Positions 1 through 11,494 of a stretch of DNA of 64,000 bases are shown one piece after another. The notes beneath the pieces were generated by a model. The model was not told the DNA's origin, ran no database searches, and saw nothing but the letters and a program-made list of their open reading frames with translations. The DNA is from Isoetes taiwanensis. Its lineage: Eukaryota; Streptophyta; Lycopodiopsida; Isoetales; Isoetaceae. Location of the stretch: NCBI GenBank assembly GCA_021234155.1, contig JAJEKV010000018.1, positions 20,693,252 through 20,757,251 on the forward strand, in the 5' to 3' direction. The translations under genes and the position numbers were made by a program. Position 1 is the stretch's first letter, and each line of letters opens with the position of its first letter.

Positions 1-530
1 GCGCAAAACATATAATTATACGACCATTTTGCTATGGTAGTCAACCTATTTGATCTTCTGCTATCAAGTCTGCACCAATCTACGGAATTGAATTGTTCAG
101 AATGACATTTCATTTTGTTGATCATGCAAGCTGTCCACAACAAAATGTTTCATCTCTAGAAGTCATGCATTGCAGAAAAATCACGCCAAATATCTGGCAG
201 CGTGGAAGGATGGACTGGATTTCTGATGGATTTCTGAAACGCTAGAGCCAACCTTTTTAAGAAACACAAAGCTCTAAAGCTATTTCAATTAGTTGCAAAT
301 CCATTTAGAAAATAACTGATCCAAAAAATGCCATCTCCCTAAGCTCAAAATGCCTCCCGAACCATGATATTGTATGATATTGTAAGAGTAAGGCAACTGC
401 TCCATGATTCACTAATTTGCAGCTTCTGGCTAACTCCGACCACTGCAAAATGGGAATCATATTCCAGTTGTCTTGCCTGCATACATCATTCCATATTTTT
501 TGTGGTTTCTCCCTCAAACTTTATTTTATT
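1..530. other. Intergenic, no gene seen
   Basis: AT-rich sequence. The short ORFs on both strands overlap each other and resemble no family I know. The last nine bases (522-530, TATTTTATT) are one copy of the target duplication of the adjacent Mutator-like element. Confidence 0.6.
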
Positions 531-1372
531 GGGAAAATTATAAGAATGCCCTTGTATTTTGAAACATTGTTAAAATGGCCCTATATTTTAGTAAATTATC
601 AAAATGCTGTTGTTATTTGCATGAGATAAAAAAATGACCCCAAATTCTACCTTGCGCATGGAATACTCTTTCTAATTAGGCCACGAATGCTCTTCTTGTG
701 GTATGATAGATGGCTCTAAAAGCCATGGATTCGTCCACTGAAGAACTTGAAGCTCCAAAACTTCCGAAGCTCTAAAATTTTCTTGCAGGTTGGAATGCAG
801 AGCGGCACTGAAGAAGCTAAAGCTCCATTGCAGATGCATATGCCAAGGGTTTTTCTTTTTGTTCATTTTTCTTTGAATCATTTAGTTTCAGTTTCTTGAT
901 AGAAATGCTGGATAAACGCAGAGAATGCATGATAAATCCAAGAATGGATGCATGCACAGTTTGAGGCCTCTGTTTTAGATGTTTTTTCTGCAACATTGTG
1001 ACGCTATCAGAGCATCCCTTCTAAGGCTTGAGCAATTGGCAAGGTAATAGAAGAAATTCTATAGAGATTCTTATAAGAATAGAAAAATCAGGGCATATTG
1101 ATCTCACGGGAGCAATTAAAACCCATAGGGGGAAGTACAGAGAAGCTTACTGCATATAAATTTGGATTTGGATCATACTTTTACTTGAAGCCGATGATTA
1201 AGCTATTAGAGCTTAAACCCACAGCATGGAATCAGTTAATTAAGGCATAAAAGTAAAATTAGTGGTTCATTCTTGTCTCCTGCACAAAACAAGGGCATTT
1301 TAATAATTTATTAAAACATAAGTGTATTTTAACAATTTTGTCAAAATACAAGGGCAATTTTATAAATTTTCC
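531..1372. mobile_element. Non-autonomous Mutator-like element (MULE)
   Basis: The two ends form imperfect terminal inverted repeats of about 90 bp. The left end starts GGGAAAATTATAAGAATGCC and the right end, reverse-complemented, starts GGAAAATTTATAAAATTGCC; both continue with a matching TTGTATTTTG...AAATTAT stretch. The 842-bp element is flanked by a perfect 9-bp direct repeat, TATTTTATT, at 522-530 and 1373-1381. Long TIRs with a 9-bp duplication are the hallmark of Mutator-like elements (family knowledge). No transposase is present. The interior (about 625-1280) has a short coding-like patch near 708-830 but no gene I can name, so a captured gene fragment is possible but unproven. Confidence 0.85.
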
Positions 1373-1381
1373 TATTTTATT

Positions 1382-3006
1382 CTCAGAAGAATATGGGACT
1401 ACGTGTCCCTTACACAACTAAAGAATAACAAAATTGAATCAAAGTGATTGCATTGTATATGAGTTGATTGATATGTCATTAAATCCTTATCAAGTTGGAT
1501 ACCCAGACCACAAGAACGGATTAGACATGTTTCATCCTCAACTTACCAAGTGGTCTCATCCCACTTGGCAATTACTACGCTTCGTTTTATAAAATGGAGC
1601 ACTATAGAGGGTAACGTCACAAGTGTTCTTCTCTACAAACCAACTACGTTTGGAGTCATAGCATTCCCAATCTGAATTGGAAAATCTCTACAAGGAAAGT
1701 AGTAAGAAAGACCATTGTATGAGCTAACAATATGGTGAGTAGTAGAGGTAAGCCATAATAGCATGTTGTGGGAAGCAACGATTACGGGACAAGGCAACGA
1801 TTGCAACAATTGAAAGCAAATAACCACGTCTTGAAAATGACACTAACCAAGTTTAATCACTTTTAATAAGATCAAGTTGTTGGGTTAAGTTTGAAGGTTC
1901 ATGTCCAGCTACAACAAAAATTACTAATAATGTTATTACCATAACTATTTTCTTATGTAATCAAGCCTAATAACTACTATGTCTTCACACTCAAGGGATG
2001 CGATCAATTTATCCTTTTAGCAGCACTACCGCGCTTAGTATTCTAGTAAAGATAAAGGTGGAAATTGAATTGAGCTAAATTGAATTTTATCAGCCATGGA
2101 GACTAAGAGGCCTATGGGACCCAAACAAAAAAAGTAAGAAAACAACTATCTCGAACCACTTTTATTTCATACAAGTTTGAATATTTTACTTTCTTAGCAT
2201 GTTTTAATAATGAGAAGCAACTTTGAACATTGGTTTATGAAATCCTAGGTAAATTCCATTAGCATGGTAGTTTGAAACTTGGAGGATGTTTTCTTGCTCA
2301 AAAATATGGATCTAGGGTATTCAAAAACCTACTAAAAAGTATTGGACGAAACTAACTAATGGTACTTTCATAATGAGAGGGAGGTTAAAAGACTTCAATC
2401 TAAATCTAGAGCAACTCTTACATCCATCCATCCATCCCTATTTTCCATATCTGAAATAAGAGTTCATACTCCAAAGTTGGCTTCGAATAGCTATTCTTTT
2501 CCCATGTATCATTGTTTTAAATAATGTACCTTGTTTACTGCAGTTCGTAACTTTCCTGCCTTGTAATGTTTGGTCAGGTTTATCTAGGTGACTTGACCAT
2601 GCTGCAAAAGGTAAAAGTAAGATCCAATTAACAATTCAAAAAAAAGGTGCTTGTTTTGTCCTTGATGAGATTTCGCAAGGCATTGATTGCAGAAATTTTA
2701 TTGAAGGCGTTGGAGTCCAGATAAGCAATTAAAAATTGTTGACCTTCGGTTTGATTCAACCCTTGCATTCAAGATATCTTAGCATTTTATAAGGATGGAT
2801 AGAATGCTTGATTACACACGGCACATGCTTTCACGTGGATCAATTTTTCCCACAACGAATGAATGATTCATGAAGCAGCTCATACTTTTGGCGGATTCAA
2901 GGACCAGCGACGATTGCATGTAGCCAACGGCATTAGGTTATCCTTCATCTTTTGCATTTAGTATTCTTTTCTTTTCCGTTTTCTTCCTTTTGTTAGACTT
3001 GTTGAG
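1382..3006. other. Intergenic, upstream region of the sugar transporter
   Basis: No gene, RNA or repeat was recognised. It is AT-rich with only short overlapping ORFs and contains the presumed promoter region of the downstream transporter. Confidence 0.5.
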
Positions 3007-3014
3007 TATAAAAT
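3007..3014 (+). promoter_or_regulatory. Candidate TATA box of the sugar transporter
   Basis: TATAAAAT lies about 90 bases upstream of the chosen ATG at 3102. It would place transcription start near 3040 with a short 5' UTR. This rests on position and consensus only. Confidence 0.45.
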
Positions 3015-3101
3015 CCCACACCCAATTTATGTGGTCTCTTTATTTACTACAATTTTGCTCCTCGTTGCTTCTAAATTGAATTGGGTTTTGTGGCAGAGGA
3101 T

Positions 3102-5314
3102 ATGGCTGTTGGGATCTTGATACCTGCTTCTGAAAGAGCTCGACAATATGAGAGCAGGATAACTACATTTGTCGTGGTCACATGCATTGTGGCAGCAAGT
3201 GGAGGTCTTCTTTTTGGCTATGATATTGGAATTTCTGGTAAGTCTTTTAACTTTAAGGTTCAGTATTTTCACGGCCACGGAGCACTCAGTTAGTTCAGTG
3301 ACATGAATTCCTATGAATTACTCCTACAAGAAAACGACCCCAGTGTGTTCTTTTGAATTAGGACCTTTGATCCATATTGGCATTATCATTTTGAACCATG
3401 TCTGTCTTAAAAAAGTTTGTGTATGAGTTATTCTATTCGAAAGTATGAGATATAGAATCTCTGTCATTTATGGGTCGCATGTGTCTTCCATAACAGAAAA
3501 AACCTCTGCGGGTCGCATTTGTCTTCCATAACAGAAGAAATCTCTACGGTTGTTGGGCGTCTTATGTTAGTTCAGTAGATAACTTTACTAGATGATTGAC
3601 ACATGTTTCAAAATCCATCTGTAGTTCAGAAACTTAAATCTGTGCATAAAAATTTCCTTGCGACCGCCTGCTACTTCAAGGTAAAGGATTTTAGCATATG
3701 TATTATGAGTTAATTAAGTTTCCAAAGGTAATAGACCTTATATTTGTTTATCTTATGTTACAGGTGGAGTGACTTCAATGGATGATTTTCTCAAGAAATT
3801 CTTCCCATCTGTGTATAGGAAAAAGAACCATCACCATGAGAATAACTACTGTAAATATGACAACCAGGGGCTTGCAGCATTTACATCATCACTGTACATT
3901 GCAGGCTTAGTTGCTACTTTTGGTGCATCATATACCACAAGGTTATGGGGACGAAGGCCATCAATTCTAATTGGAGGTGTTTCTTTCCTTGTTGGGGCGA
4001 CATTAAATGCATGCGCTATGAATCTGATCATGCTGATCCTAGGTCGTATTATGCTCGGTGTTGGTGTGGGTTTTGGTAATCAGGTCAGGAACTTGGGATA
4101 GTGAATGAGCAACTTGAGTGTAATAACATATCTCTTCATGTTTTGCATCAGGCCATCCCACTTTACTTATCAGAAATGGCTCCAGCAAAGCTACGTGGAG
4201 GTCTCAACATGCTGTTTCAACTTGCTACAGCTGTAGGAATTCTGGTTGCCAATCTGGTGAATTATGGCACTCAAAGGATAACTCCATGGGGGTGGCGACT
4301 TTCATTGGGTCTGGCAGCAGTTCCTGCATGTATAATGACCTTTGGTGGGATTTTCCTCCCTGAAACACCCAACAGTCTTATTGAACGTGGATACATGGAT
4401 GAAGGAAGAACTGTTTTGGAGAGAATCCGAGGAACCAAAAATGTAGAGGCAGAGTTTGAGGACCTCGTTGAAGCCAGTGAGGTTGCAAGCACTGTAAAGC
4501 ATCCTTTCAGAAACATGTTAGAGAAAAGAAGTCAACCTCAGTTGGTCATGGCAATCTTGCTTCCAGCCTTTCAACTATTGACAGGAATTAACTCAATTTT
4601 GTTCTATGCACCTGTTCTCTTCCAAAGTCTAGGCTTTGGTGCAAATGCATCCCTTTACTCATCTGTTATGACCGAGCTGTAATGGTAGGTTCGACTCTAG
4701 TTACCATTGCAACGGTAGACAGATGGGGAAGAAGATCATTGTTTATGTTAGGAGGTGTTCAAATGGTTCTATGCCAGGTAACAGGGAATCCAGATTATAT
4801 CTTTTGGGTTTCCATGGCACAAGTTTCTCCGTCTCTAGAACTGACAGCCTGTTTATCCTTGCAGGTAGTTATAGCTATAATTTTAGCTCTAAAATTTGGT
4901 GGAGACAAATCCTTATCAAAGGGCGATTCTGTTCTTGTGGTTGTGTTTGTGTGTTTCTTTGTAGCTGGATTTGGAGTCTCCTGGGGAGGCCTAGGCTGGA
5001 CGGTCCCAAGCGAAATATTTCAGCTTGAAACCAGGTCTGCAGGCCAAAGCATTACAGTCTCTGTCAATCTGCTTTTCACGTTTATTATTGCACAAGCATT
5101 TCTAAAAATGCTTTGTACCTTCAAATATGGTATCTTTCTTTTCTTTGCTGCTTGGGAGGCCATCATGACCATCTTTGTGTTCTTTCTCCTTCCCGAAACA
5201 AAGGGTGTGCCTATTGAGGAGATGATAAATGTATGGAGAAAACACTGGTATTGGAAACGTGTTGTTCCTCCTGCAAATGAAGCACATGCAAGTTCAGGAG
5301 TTGGCAACAAATAA
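3102..5314 (+). CDS. STP-family hexose/H+ symporter, spliced, one frameshift
   Basis: This is a plant sugar transport protein (major facilitator superfamily), a plasma-membrane proton-coupled importer of hexoses with 12 membrane segments. Exons by splice sites and frame are 3102-3237, 3764-4083, 4152-4777 and 4865-5314. The junctions restore the conserved [14 protein letters not shown] region (exon 1/2) and [14 protein letters not shown] (exon 2/3). Other family signatures are GRRPS after membrane segment 2, [11 protein letters not shown] before the central loop, FQLLTGIN and FYAPVLF in the second half, VDRWGRRS, and the C-terminal [11 protein letters not shown]. The start at 3102 is the first in-frame ATG and has a G at +4. 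Exons sum to about 510 residues once one missing base is allowed for, the usual family length. The oddity is that the frame breaks near 4672-4676: ...SSVMTEL then stop, while the conserved continuation [17 protein letters not shown] lies one frame over. The last intron (4778-4864) is 87 bases with no stop, so it reads through. Substrate preference cannot be judged. Confidence 0.9.
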
Positions 5315-5470
5315 CCGAGTATAAATGTATATGAATATCATCTTTTGTAATATAAATTTGATTCTTCAGTGATGTTTAGAGAAAAAAGAAGGTGAGTTAT
5401 ATGTAAAATTGGGAATCAAATTTAAGATCATCCAAAAGCTCTTCTATATATTGGGGATATGTTTCATGCC
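5315..5470 (+). other. 3' flank of the sugar transporter
   Basis: AATATAAAT-like A/T-rich words about 25-40 bases after the stop could serve polyadenylation. Nothing else is seen. Confidence 0.3.
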
Positions 5471-5793
5471 TTAAAAAGACTTCTCACTATCCTTTGAAAT
5501 CCTCGTTGGTGGTTCTAGGAAATGCCTAACACCCAAACTAGGCGTCAAACCTTCCTCGTAAGACTGGTTCGCCCAGATCTGGCACTTCCCTAAGGTTGGG
5601 GTCTCAGGCATTATTCCCAAAAACAGCACTTGCCAATGCCAAAAAACTCTAGCATATTCGTACTGCAATAACATGTGGCTGGTTCGTGAGACACCTTCAG
5701 AAAGCAAATAGAATGAGCAGATGGATTACAAGTAGTTAGAAGCAGGTAATTTGGGGAGTGGGGCGTATATTTAAAAAGCCTTGAGAAAGACAA
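5471..5793 (-). pseudogene. Possible LINE C-terminal zinc-binding fragment
   Basis: Two overlapping minus-strand frames (5793-5611 and 5707-5471) contain HMLLQYEYARVFWHWQVLFL. This resembles the H...C..ARVFWHW pattern of the zinc-binding tail after the reverse transcriptase of plant LINEs. The expected cysteines are mostly missing (Y where C is expected), so if it is a LINE remnant it is badly decayed. No tail or target duplication was found. Confidence 0.35.
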
Positions 5794-6030
5794 GAATCGG
5801 CAAATATATTAGAAAAACACCTTTGAGAAAGACAAGAATCCGCTGTATACTTGTTCAGAATGCACATCCCAGTCCCAATGTTCCTATGGTGGATTGCCAA
5901 GTTTTAGACGGATTACATGAATTAATCCATTTTCTAGACTTGCAGTGTCATGTTTCCGGTCAGAAATTAATGTTCATTTTCAGCATGCGACTGTCAATTG
6001 CGAAGTACTTGCCTAAGCTCTCCTCGATCC

Positions 6031-6212
6031 TTAACACATTGCCCCTCAAGTTTATAGTGATCCAACGGTTCGGATCAATCTTGATCGATTATTATTCTTG
6101 GAGCTATAACACCTCGCTACTCCATAACACCCTAGGATGTTATGAAATGGACGGATCGAGATCAATTTTGATAATGATCGGATGGCCCAAAACTCTCGGG
6201 GCAGTGTGTTAA
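6031..6212. repeat. Small inverted-repeat element (MITE-like)
   Basis: The ends are TTAACACATTGCCCC (6031-6045) and GGGGCAGTGTGTTAA (6198-6212). The inverted similarity continues inward imperfectly through the GATCAATCTTGATC-like sequence for about 50 bases. TTAA may be a target duplication or part of the TIR, since it is palindromic. There is no coding capacity. Confidence 0.6.
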
Positions 6213-6234
6213 GGGCGATAACCGCCTCGCCCTC

Positions 6235-6341
6235 GGGTGTTACTTCAAAAAAAATTTTCGGGCCATCAAAATGGCTGCAGCGTGCGCCACCCCTACCCAT
6301 TTTGATGGCCCTCAAATTTTATTTTGATAATACCCTCGGCC
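6235..6341. repeat. Second short inverted-repeat element
   Basis: A perfect 15-bp inverted repeat, GGGCCATCAAAATGG at 6260-6274 and its complement at 6297-6311, extends outward imperfectly through AAATTTT to about 6236 and 6340. A GC-rich central spacer of 22 bases holds CTGCAG. It directly abuts the previous element. Confidence 0.55.
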
Positions 6342-6443
6342 TGGCGCTTATCTACTCCATCATCGCCGTCGCCAGCACAGACATTTCTTCAAAGTGTAGT
6401 TCATAGAGTTCCTTTTATATGAAAAGGAGCTTTTGCTCATGTC

Positions 6444-7794
6444 TTCCAACGGGGGACCAGGGTCCCCGACAGGCAAACCGAGCTGTCGGGAAAGCCGTCC
6501 CTGCTAGGGGGTGATCAAGGGTTAGGGAAAACCGCAAGAAACAGCCTGAAGGTAAATATGGGGTCCGGAGCCCCAATCGTCATCTGCAAGGGGCAAATCA
6601 GTATCCGACAAGGCCTCTGAGGCCTTGCACCACTCTTCCCCTTCATCTGGGGTTTCTAGTATATTGCCCATAACACTTGAAACTTCCAACAATCCATCTG
6701 CAAACTATGGGGCTTTAGCTCTTATGAGGTAAACTATGATCCCTGCTTTTCAATTTTAAATTCAGCCCCATTAGCTGTAGCTTCTGCCACCGATCATGCC
6801 TTCTTAAAGAGGGATCATGCCTTCTTAGAGAGGGCTAAAATCAAAGCACCAGGGATAGTCACAGCACCTAAAGATAAGGCCCCAGTAGCATGTGTCAATG
6901 AATATGGGGCAATCCAAAAATTGAAACTGCAATAGTAGGGGCAGGGAAGGGTGCTCCTGCACAAAAAAATATCCTCCATGCAGATAAAATAATTTGGGAA
7001 TGTGTGGCTACGGTACTCCCAAACACAATGTGTAGAGGAGATTATAACCCATGGGTCGTGCATCCTTCTATATAGCAAAACAAGTTTGTGAAGTTATGTT
7101 TTAGTAGTTTGAAGACTAAGGGGTTACTTCCAGTATCTACAAAGTGGGAGCTAGTGATCACGGAGGACAACCTTAAAAGCATCTGGAGAAACGCGCTGAA
7201 ATACCTTTCTCAACGAATCAATGCCTGGGCAAGTGATCCACAGGGTCCCAAGGGCTAATCATCTAGTCTCCAAATGGGACAATAATGTGAGCCCACTCTG
7301 CCCCTCATGTAAAGAGGAAGAGGGATCCATAGAACATTGCCTGGTGGAATGTGAGATGCTGCAAGAAGTATGGGCCTGGAGTCTGGATATCTTTGAGTAC
7401 TCTTTAGGAACTAAGGAATTGCTATTGGGAATTCTCCCTCCAGAATAGTGTCCCATGAAGAAGATGTCCTTTCACATAGCTAGGGCCTGGACAGCTTGGT
7501 CAATATGGAAAAGGAGGGACGTCCTAATCTTCGATGAGAATCAGGAGAAACTCATATCAACAAACCAGCTACTTCACACGGTACTAGAAAGACTTAAAAA
7601 TCTTAGGTCAGTGTTTGAAAGTGAAGAAGAAGTAAAGGAAGAAATATGGGGCAGATATTTAAATCTGCTCTAGGTCGGAAAAGAGAATAGTACAAGCTAA
7701 AGCCATTAGCTATCCCCATCTCATATTTGTAGATGGGTGCACCCTGCCATGTGGCTTTGTATCGTTCTCTCTAAATAAATAAACTCTTTTTTAT

Positions 7795-7839
<45 letters not shown>
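6444..7839 (+). mobile_element. Internally deleted LINE with poly(A) tail
   Basis: The element ends in about 39 A at 7801-7839. Upstream, 7221-7673 encodes the zinc-binding C-terminal region of a LINE ORF2. The 5' part (6444-6660) is GC-richer, as LINE 5' ends often are, and 6700-6900 has ORF1-like frames with stops. The reverse transcriptase and endonuclease are absent, so this is an internal-deletion derivative. A candidate target duplication is imperfect (11 of 14): TTTTGCTCATGTC just before 6444 and CTTTGTTCATGTC just after the tail. The family is related to the large LINE at 17101-26423. Confidence 0.65.
7221..7673 (+). pseudogene. LINE ORF2 zinc-binding C-terminus (zf-RVT)
   Basis: The first frame shows VSPLCPSCKEEEGSIEHCLV, a C-x2-C...H-x-C zinc-binding motif, followed by VWAWSLDIF. 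The second frame (7455-7673) continues with ARAWTAWSIWKRRDVLIF, matching the tail layout of plant LINE ORF2 proteins. A stop at about 7446 separates the two frames. The homologous stretch in the large LINE lies at 22628-23209 (CPLHCGQRESSNHVFTC). Non-functional. Confidence 0.75.
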
Positions 7840-7841
<2 letters not shown>

Positions 7842-7842
7842 T

Positions 7843-7975
7843 TGTTCATGTCATTTACTTTCGCAATTCTCCATGTATAGTACACATAATAACTCATTAT
7901 AGCTTTTGCTCGTGTCATTTATTCTCGCAATTCTCCATGTATAATCTTACACTTAATAACTTGTCCTTAAAAATA
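7843..7975. repeat. Imperfect tandem duplication, about 65 bp x2
   Basis: Two diverged copies share TCATTTA, TCGCAATTCTCCATGTATA and ACTTAATAACT-like words. The unit begins right after the LINE poly(A) tail. It may be an old host-sequence duplication. Confidence 0.6.
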
Positions 7976-8069
7976 TTTATACAAGTGCTTGCACTACGAG
8001 CGACAGCGTTATGTGGTCAAAATGAATATTTAATTTGTAGAAAATGAGATATCATACACAAGAGTCAAA

Positions 8070-8194
8070 TACACTAGAAGTCAAGTAGGAATGTTGGAGA
8101 AATTAATAGAATTTAGAGGAATCTTGATAGAATGTTAGGGAGTTTATGGGAATCTTCGTAGAATTTTAGGGAGCCTGAGGAAATCTTAAGGAAT
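8070..8194. repeat. Degenerate ~30-bp tandem repeat, about 3-4 units
   Basis: Units of the form TAGAATTTTAGGGAGTTTATGGGAATCTT follow one another with substitutions, running into the (GAATA)n tail of the adjacent LINE. No other function is seen. Confidence 0.5.
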
Positions 8195-9585
8195 AGAATA
8201 GAATAGAATAGAATAGTTTTTTTAACGTCCACGAAGACCAATAGGTCATGGGACCCATACAATGGGCTAGTACAATCATTACTACTAGGATTAAAAAACC
8301 CCTGCCTCGAAAGGTTTTCAAGGGAAAAACCTTTGCAGTAATGATGATACTAGACAAGCTTAGATAATGACTACTGAGGGCTCAGTAATTGCAGACGTTT
8401 ATCTAGAACCTCAAGTATGTATAATGCCAAGTCATGCACAGATGGTGCGCTGAGAAGTTGTGGAAGCGTGGAATGGAATGCTAAGGTCGAAAAATGATTC
8501 CGGACTATCTCAAAAGCAGGGCAACTTCGGAGAGTATGGCTTTCATCTTCAATAACACATGAATCGGCAACAAGCACATAGTCTAAACTTCTCGCGGCAA
8601 TTCGCGGCCGCCGCATCTACCGTCTCAATCCGTAGCTGTGGGACCCCGCATGAATTGATGCAATAGCTACAAGTTTGTTCCCGACAATGAAGCAAGCAAA
8701 TAAGCTTGGGGCCCCGTGCCAAAGTGGGATTTATGTGTGCATGATAATGACCGGTTTTCACTTGGGCCAAAGTAATCAAGGCCCCATATCTTTTGAGAAA
8801 AACGACCATTAAGATATTGTTGCAAAAGCTCGGGATCGAATCGGCAAGCATCGGTGCGGTCTCGGTTGCACGCCCCAACGTGCAAACCATGTAGTGCAAT
8901 GCTCTTTCCAACATCGTTTCAAACGCCGAGGAGATTCAGCCATGGCAAGTGCAAGAACGGGATACCTAACATCGTCCATGTGGTGCACCTTGCGATATAG
9001 TGGAGATGGCGCTTCATGGCGGAATGTTGAAGAGGCCAAAACCGTCTCTTATAAAAGAATAGCATAGGGCACCGCTTCTTTTAACTCAAGGTCGTAAGTG
9101 AGAAAGGACTTTTGCACCCGCTCCAAGCTCTCCCAAGCACTAGCACTAATGGCGCCCCCCACACTTGTAACCATACAAGAAAAAAAAAGCTCTACCAAAG
9201 CCCCAAACAAGTGGGCTTTCCGTACAATCATGAATTTCTCGCGAAAACAATTGTTTTGCATTGCATAGAGTGCTCTCCATCCAAAGACCACCCGCTTGGT
9301 AATACATCGTTCCCGAGTGTGTTCTTACAATTCTACACCAAGATACTTGTAGCTATCTACAACTTCAACTTCAGCGGCTATCATAGTGCATAGGGGAACA
9401 TTGTGACGAGAAGATTGAACTACCAAAAGCTTGGTCTTTTGCGGTTAACACGCCAGACTGCGGTTCTCCACGAAACCGCAGAGCATGTAAATGTTGCTGC
9501 ATACTAGCAGCGGTATGTGCCAGAAGTGAAACATCATTAGCATACATAAGTTGCCTAATGATATAGTGTGCCAAATGTGGAGAAT
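8195..9585 (-). mobile_element. 5'-truncated LINE with (CTATT)n tail, copy 1
   Basis: Read on the minus strand, this begins in a reverse transcriptase with QLMYANDVSLLAH, where N replaces the second D of the YxDD catalytic box. It continues through the post-RT region (ERVQKSFLTYDLELKEAVPY, KRCWKEHCTTWFARW) and ends in a short zinc-binding segment (CVIEDESHTLRSCPAFEIV). Several frame changes (near 9370, 9290, 9040, 8880, 8610) show it is dead. The 3' end on this strand is GGACGTTAAAAAAACTATTC followed by CTATT repeats at about 8193-8217. It is a different LINE lineage from the poly(A)-tailed ones here: the tail is a simple repeat. Copy 2 lies at 14918-15896. Confidence 0.8.
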
Positions 9586-9589
9586 CTAA

Positions 9590-10185
9590 GGGTAAATTCG
9601 ACTAGGGTGGATGTCTTTGAGGACGTGGCATTAAAGTTCCTTAACTTAAATTATAGTTTTTACGAGGTGATTCCACATATGAAACATTAAAAAATCCACG
9701 TATGATACATTAAAGAGTCAAGAAAGAAACAGAAAGCAACAAGATGCTAACGCATCAATGGGTTACCTTTTGAAAGGCCCATTGCTGCGTCCAAACCACG
9801 TACCATTATAATTACCACGGAAATACTAGGAATATATCTTATATGTTTTTCAATTGACTTTTTATATTTGGGACCCCACTATAAAATCTTAACGTGAATT
9901 AAAGCAAAATACACCTTGCCTTCTTAAGTTGATTGTTCTACAGCTACTTCATGTTGTGCTATGGAATATTCCCTTCTTCAATTCTTCACAATTTGTCAAG
10001 CAAACTCCAAAAATGTATGCCAAGAAAAAATACATAGACGCTAGACTATTAAAAATGTACAATTGGTCTAGCTTAAAAATAGAATAAAGATGGTGCATGC
10101 TCTAGAGATGTTGAACTGTATGGCAAGCTAAATACACTTTCTAAATAAAAAATAGTACAAAAATACAGTTGGCATGCATTTTTAG
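9590..10185. other. Intergenic, nothing recognised
   Basis: AT-rich sequence without credible ORFs, splice-flanked exons or repeats that I could identify. Confidence 0.5.
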
Positions 10186-10609
10186 TCCAATAACACAAAC
10201 CATTATAAACCAACACTTTAAAATTAAATTCCCCATGAAACCCCCTTTGGTTTGGATGCATATTCACACGAGGGGTGATTCTGGGCATCGAGAGCTGATA
10301 GATGGGCATATTTACTCAATATTCCTTGACGTAGATCGTAGATAGCGATCCTCGTTTGTGGGGTATTCTTGTACAAATTTTGATATACTGTATAACGAGG
10401 TTTGCGAAATACTATAAGGTTTGAGACAATGTATTAAATGGTGTTGATTTAATACGTATTATATGATTTTAGGGGCTCTCGCTACCCTACGTCACTTCCG
10501 TGTGAATATGCACCTAAACCAAAGGGGGTTTCAGGGAGAATTTAATTTTAAAGTGTTGGATGTAATGGTTTGTATTAATTCAAAAAAAAAATTGGCCCCT
10601 TCGGGGCCT
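10186..10609. mobile_element. TIR/foldback element, copy 1
   Basis: About 95 bp at 10190-10285 is the inverted complement of 10485-10575, both beginning ACAAACCATTA and including CAAAGGGGGTTTC and TTTAAAATTAAATTC. Right of the right arm lies a short perfect hairpin, GGCCCCTTCGGGGCC (10594-10608). The interior (10320-10480) matches 12305-12450 in copy 2. No coding capacity. Superfamily not assigned; flanking duplications are ambiguous. Confidence 0.75.
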
Positions 10610-10614
10610 AGAAA

Positions 10615-11490
10615 AGGTGGTGTAATTAGAGAAAAGGATATATATAGATAAACGGAAATAGCCATGAAAATACTAGAATAAGCAAAGAAACAATATAACT
10701 TATAAAAAGGAACAATGAAATACATGAAAGAAACAATAAGAAAGATATATCCCGTGCAATAAGTAGTTTTACAAGTTTGACATTGAAGTTTTACACGGCC
10801 CATATTTAAGGGTTAAATCATAATAGGTCCACACGTGGTTTCCAAATTCAGAGATTAACATTTGAATATCAATGTCAAAATATAACATTTAAGAGAACTA
10901 TTGGCATTAAAAACCACCATAGTTTACAAACTTGATACAAGAGACATCATTGACCAATTAAGTTTCCCATTGCAAAAATCTCCTTTGCATACCAAACCCT
11001 TGCAAACTGCAAGGATGGGAAAGAATACCATGTGTCATGCAGAAGCCAGCCATAATTTTCATCAAATAAATTTTAAAATTTTAACAAAGCATACAGTTTT
11101 AAACCAACAAGCTTTATTCAGCATTGCACATGCCAAACCTGATCACTTCAGCACTGTACATGCCAAACTTGATCACTCTGGGACATTTGAATGCGACAAG
11201 CATCTTAGATGGACTTACAGAATCTGTAGAGATTATAATAAAGGGGTGCGAATTGAAGGCTGCTTCAGATATCATGCCGTGGACCTGCATATATTTTATA
11301 ATCCTTCATTCTTGGTTAGAAACTACAAAGCACTGAGATGTACATAAAGCATTTAAAATAAATATTGTAATAATACAGTTCGCTACAGACCCATGGAAGC
11401 GGGGGCATGACCAAGAAAATTGAGATGACAATTAGAAGGCAGTGCTAAAGAGGCCATAGAAGCAAGAAACTGAGAGCAAGATTGCATGTC
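10615..11490. other. Intergenic, nothing recognised
   Basis: The longest open frame (10901-11347) overlaps a second frame and has no recognisable motif. A short local duplication, CATGCCAAACYTGATCACT, occurs at about 11130 and 11160. Confidence 0.45.
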
Positions 11491-11494
11491 GACA

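Noticed and set aside
5020-5310. Minus-strand ORF within the sugar transporter
   Set aside because: Shadow of the transporter's last exon.
7801-7918. ORF with a poly-Phe run
   Set aside because: Translation of the LINE poly(A) tail.
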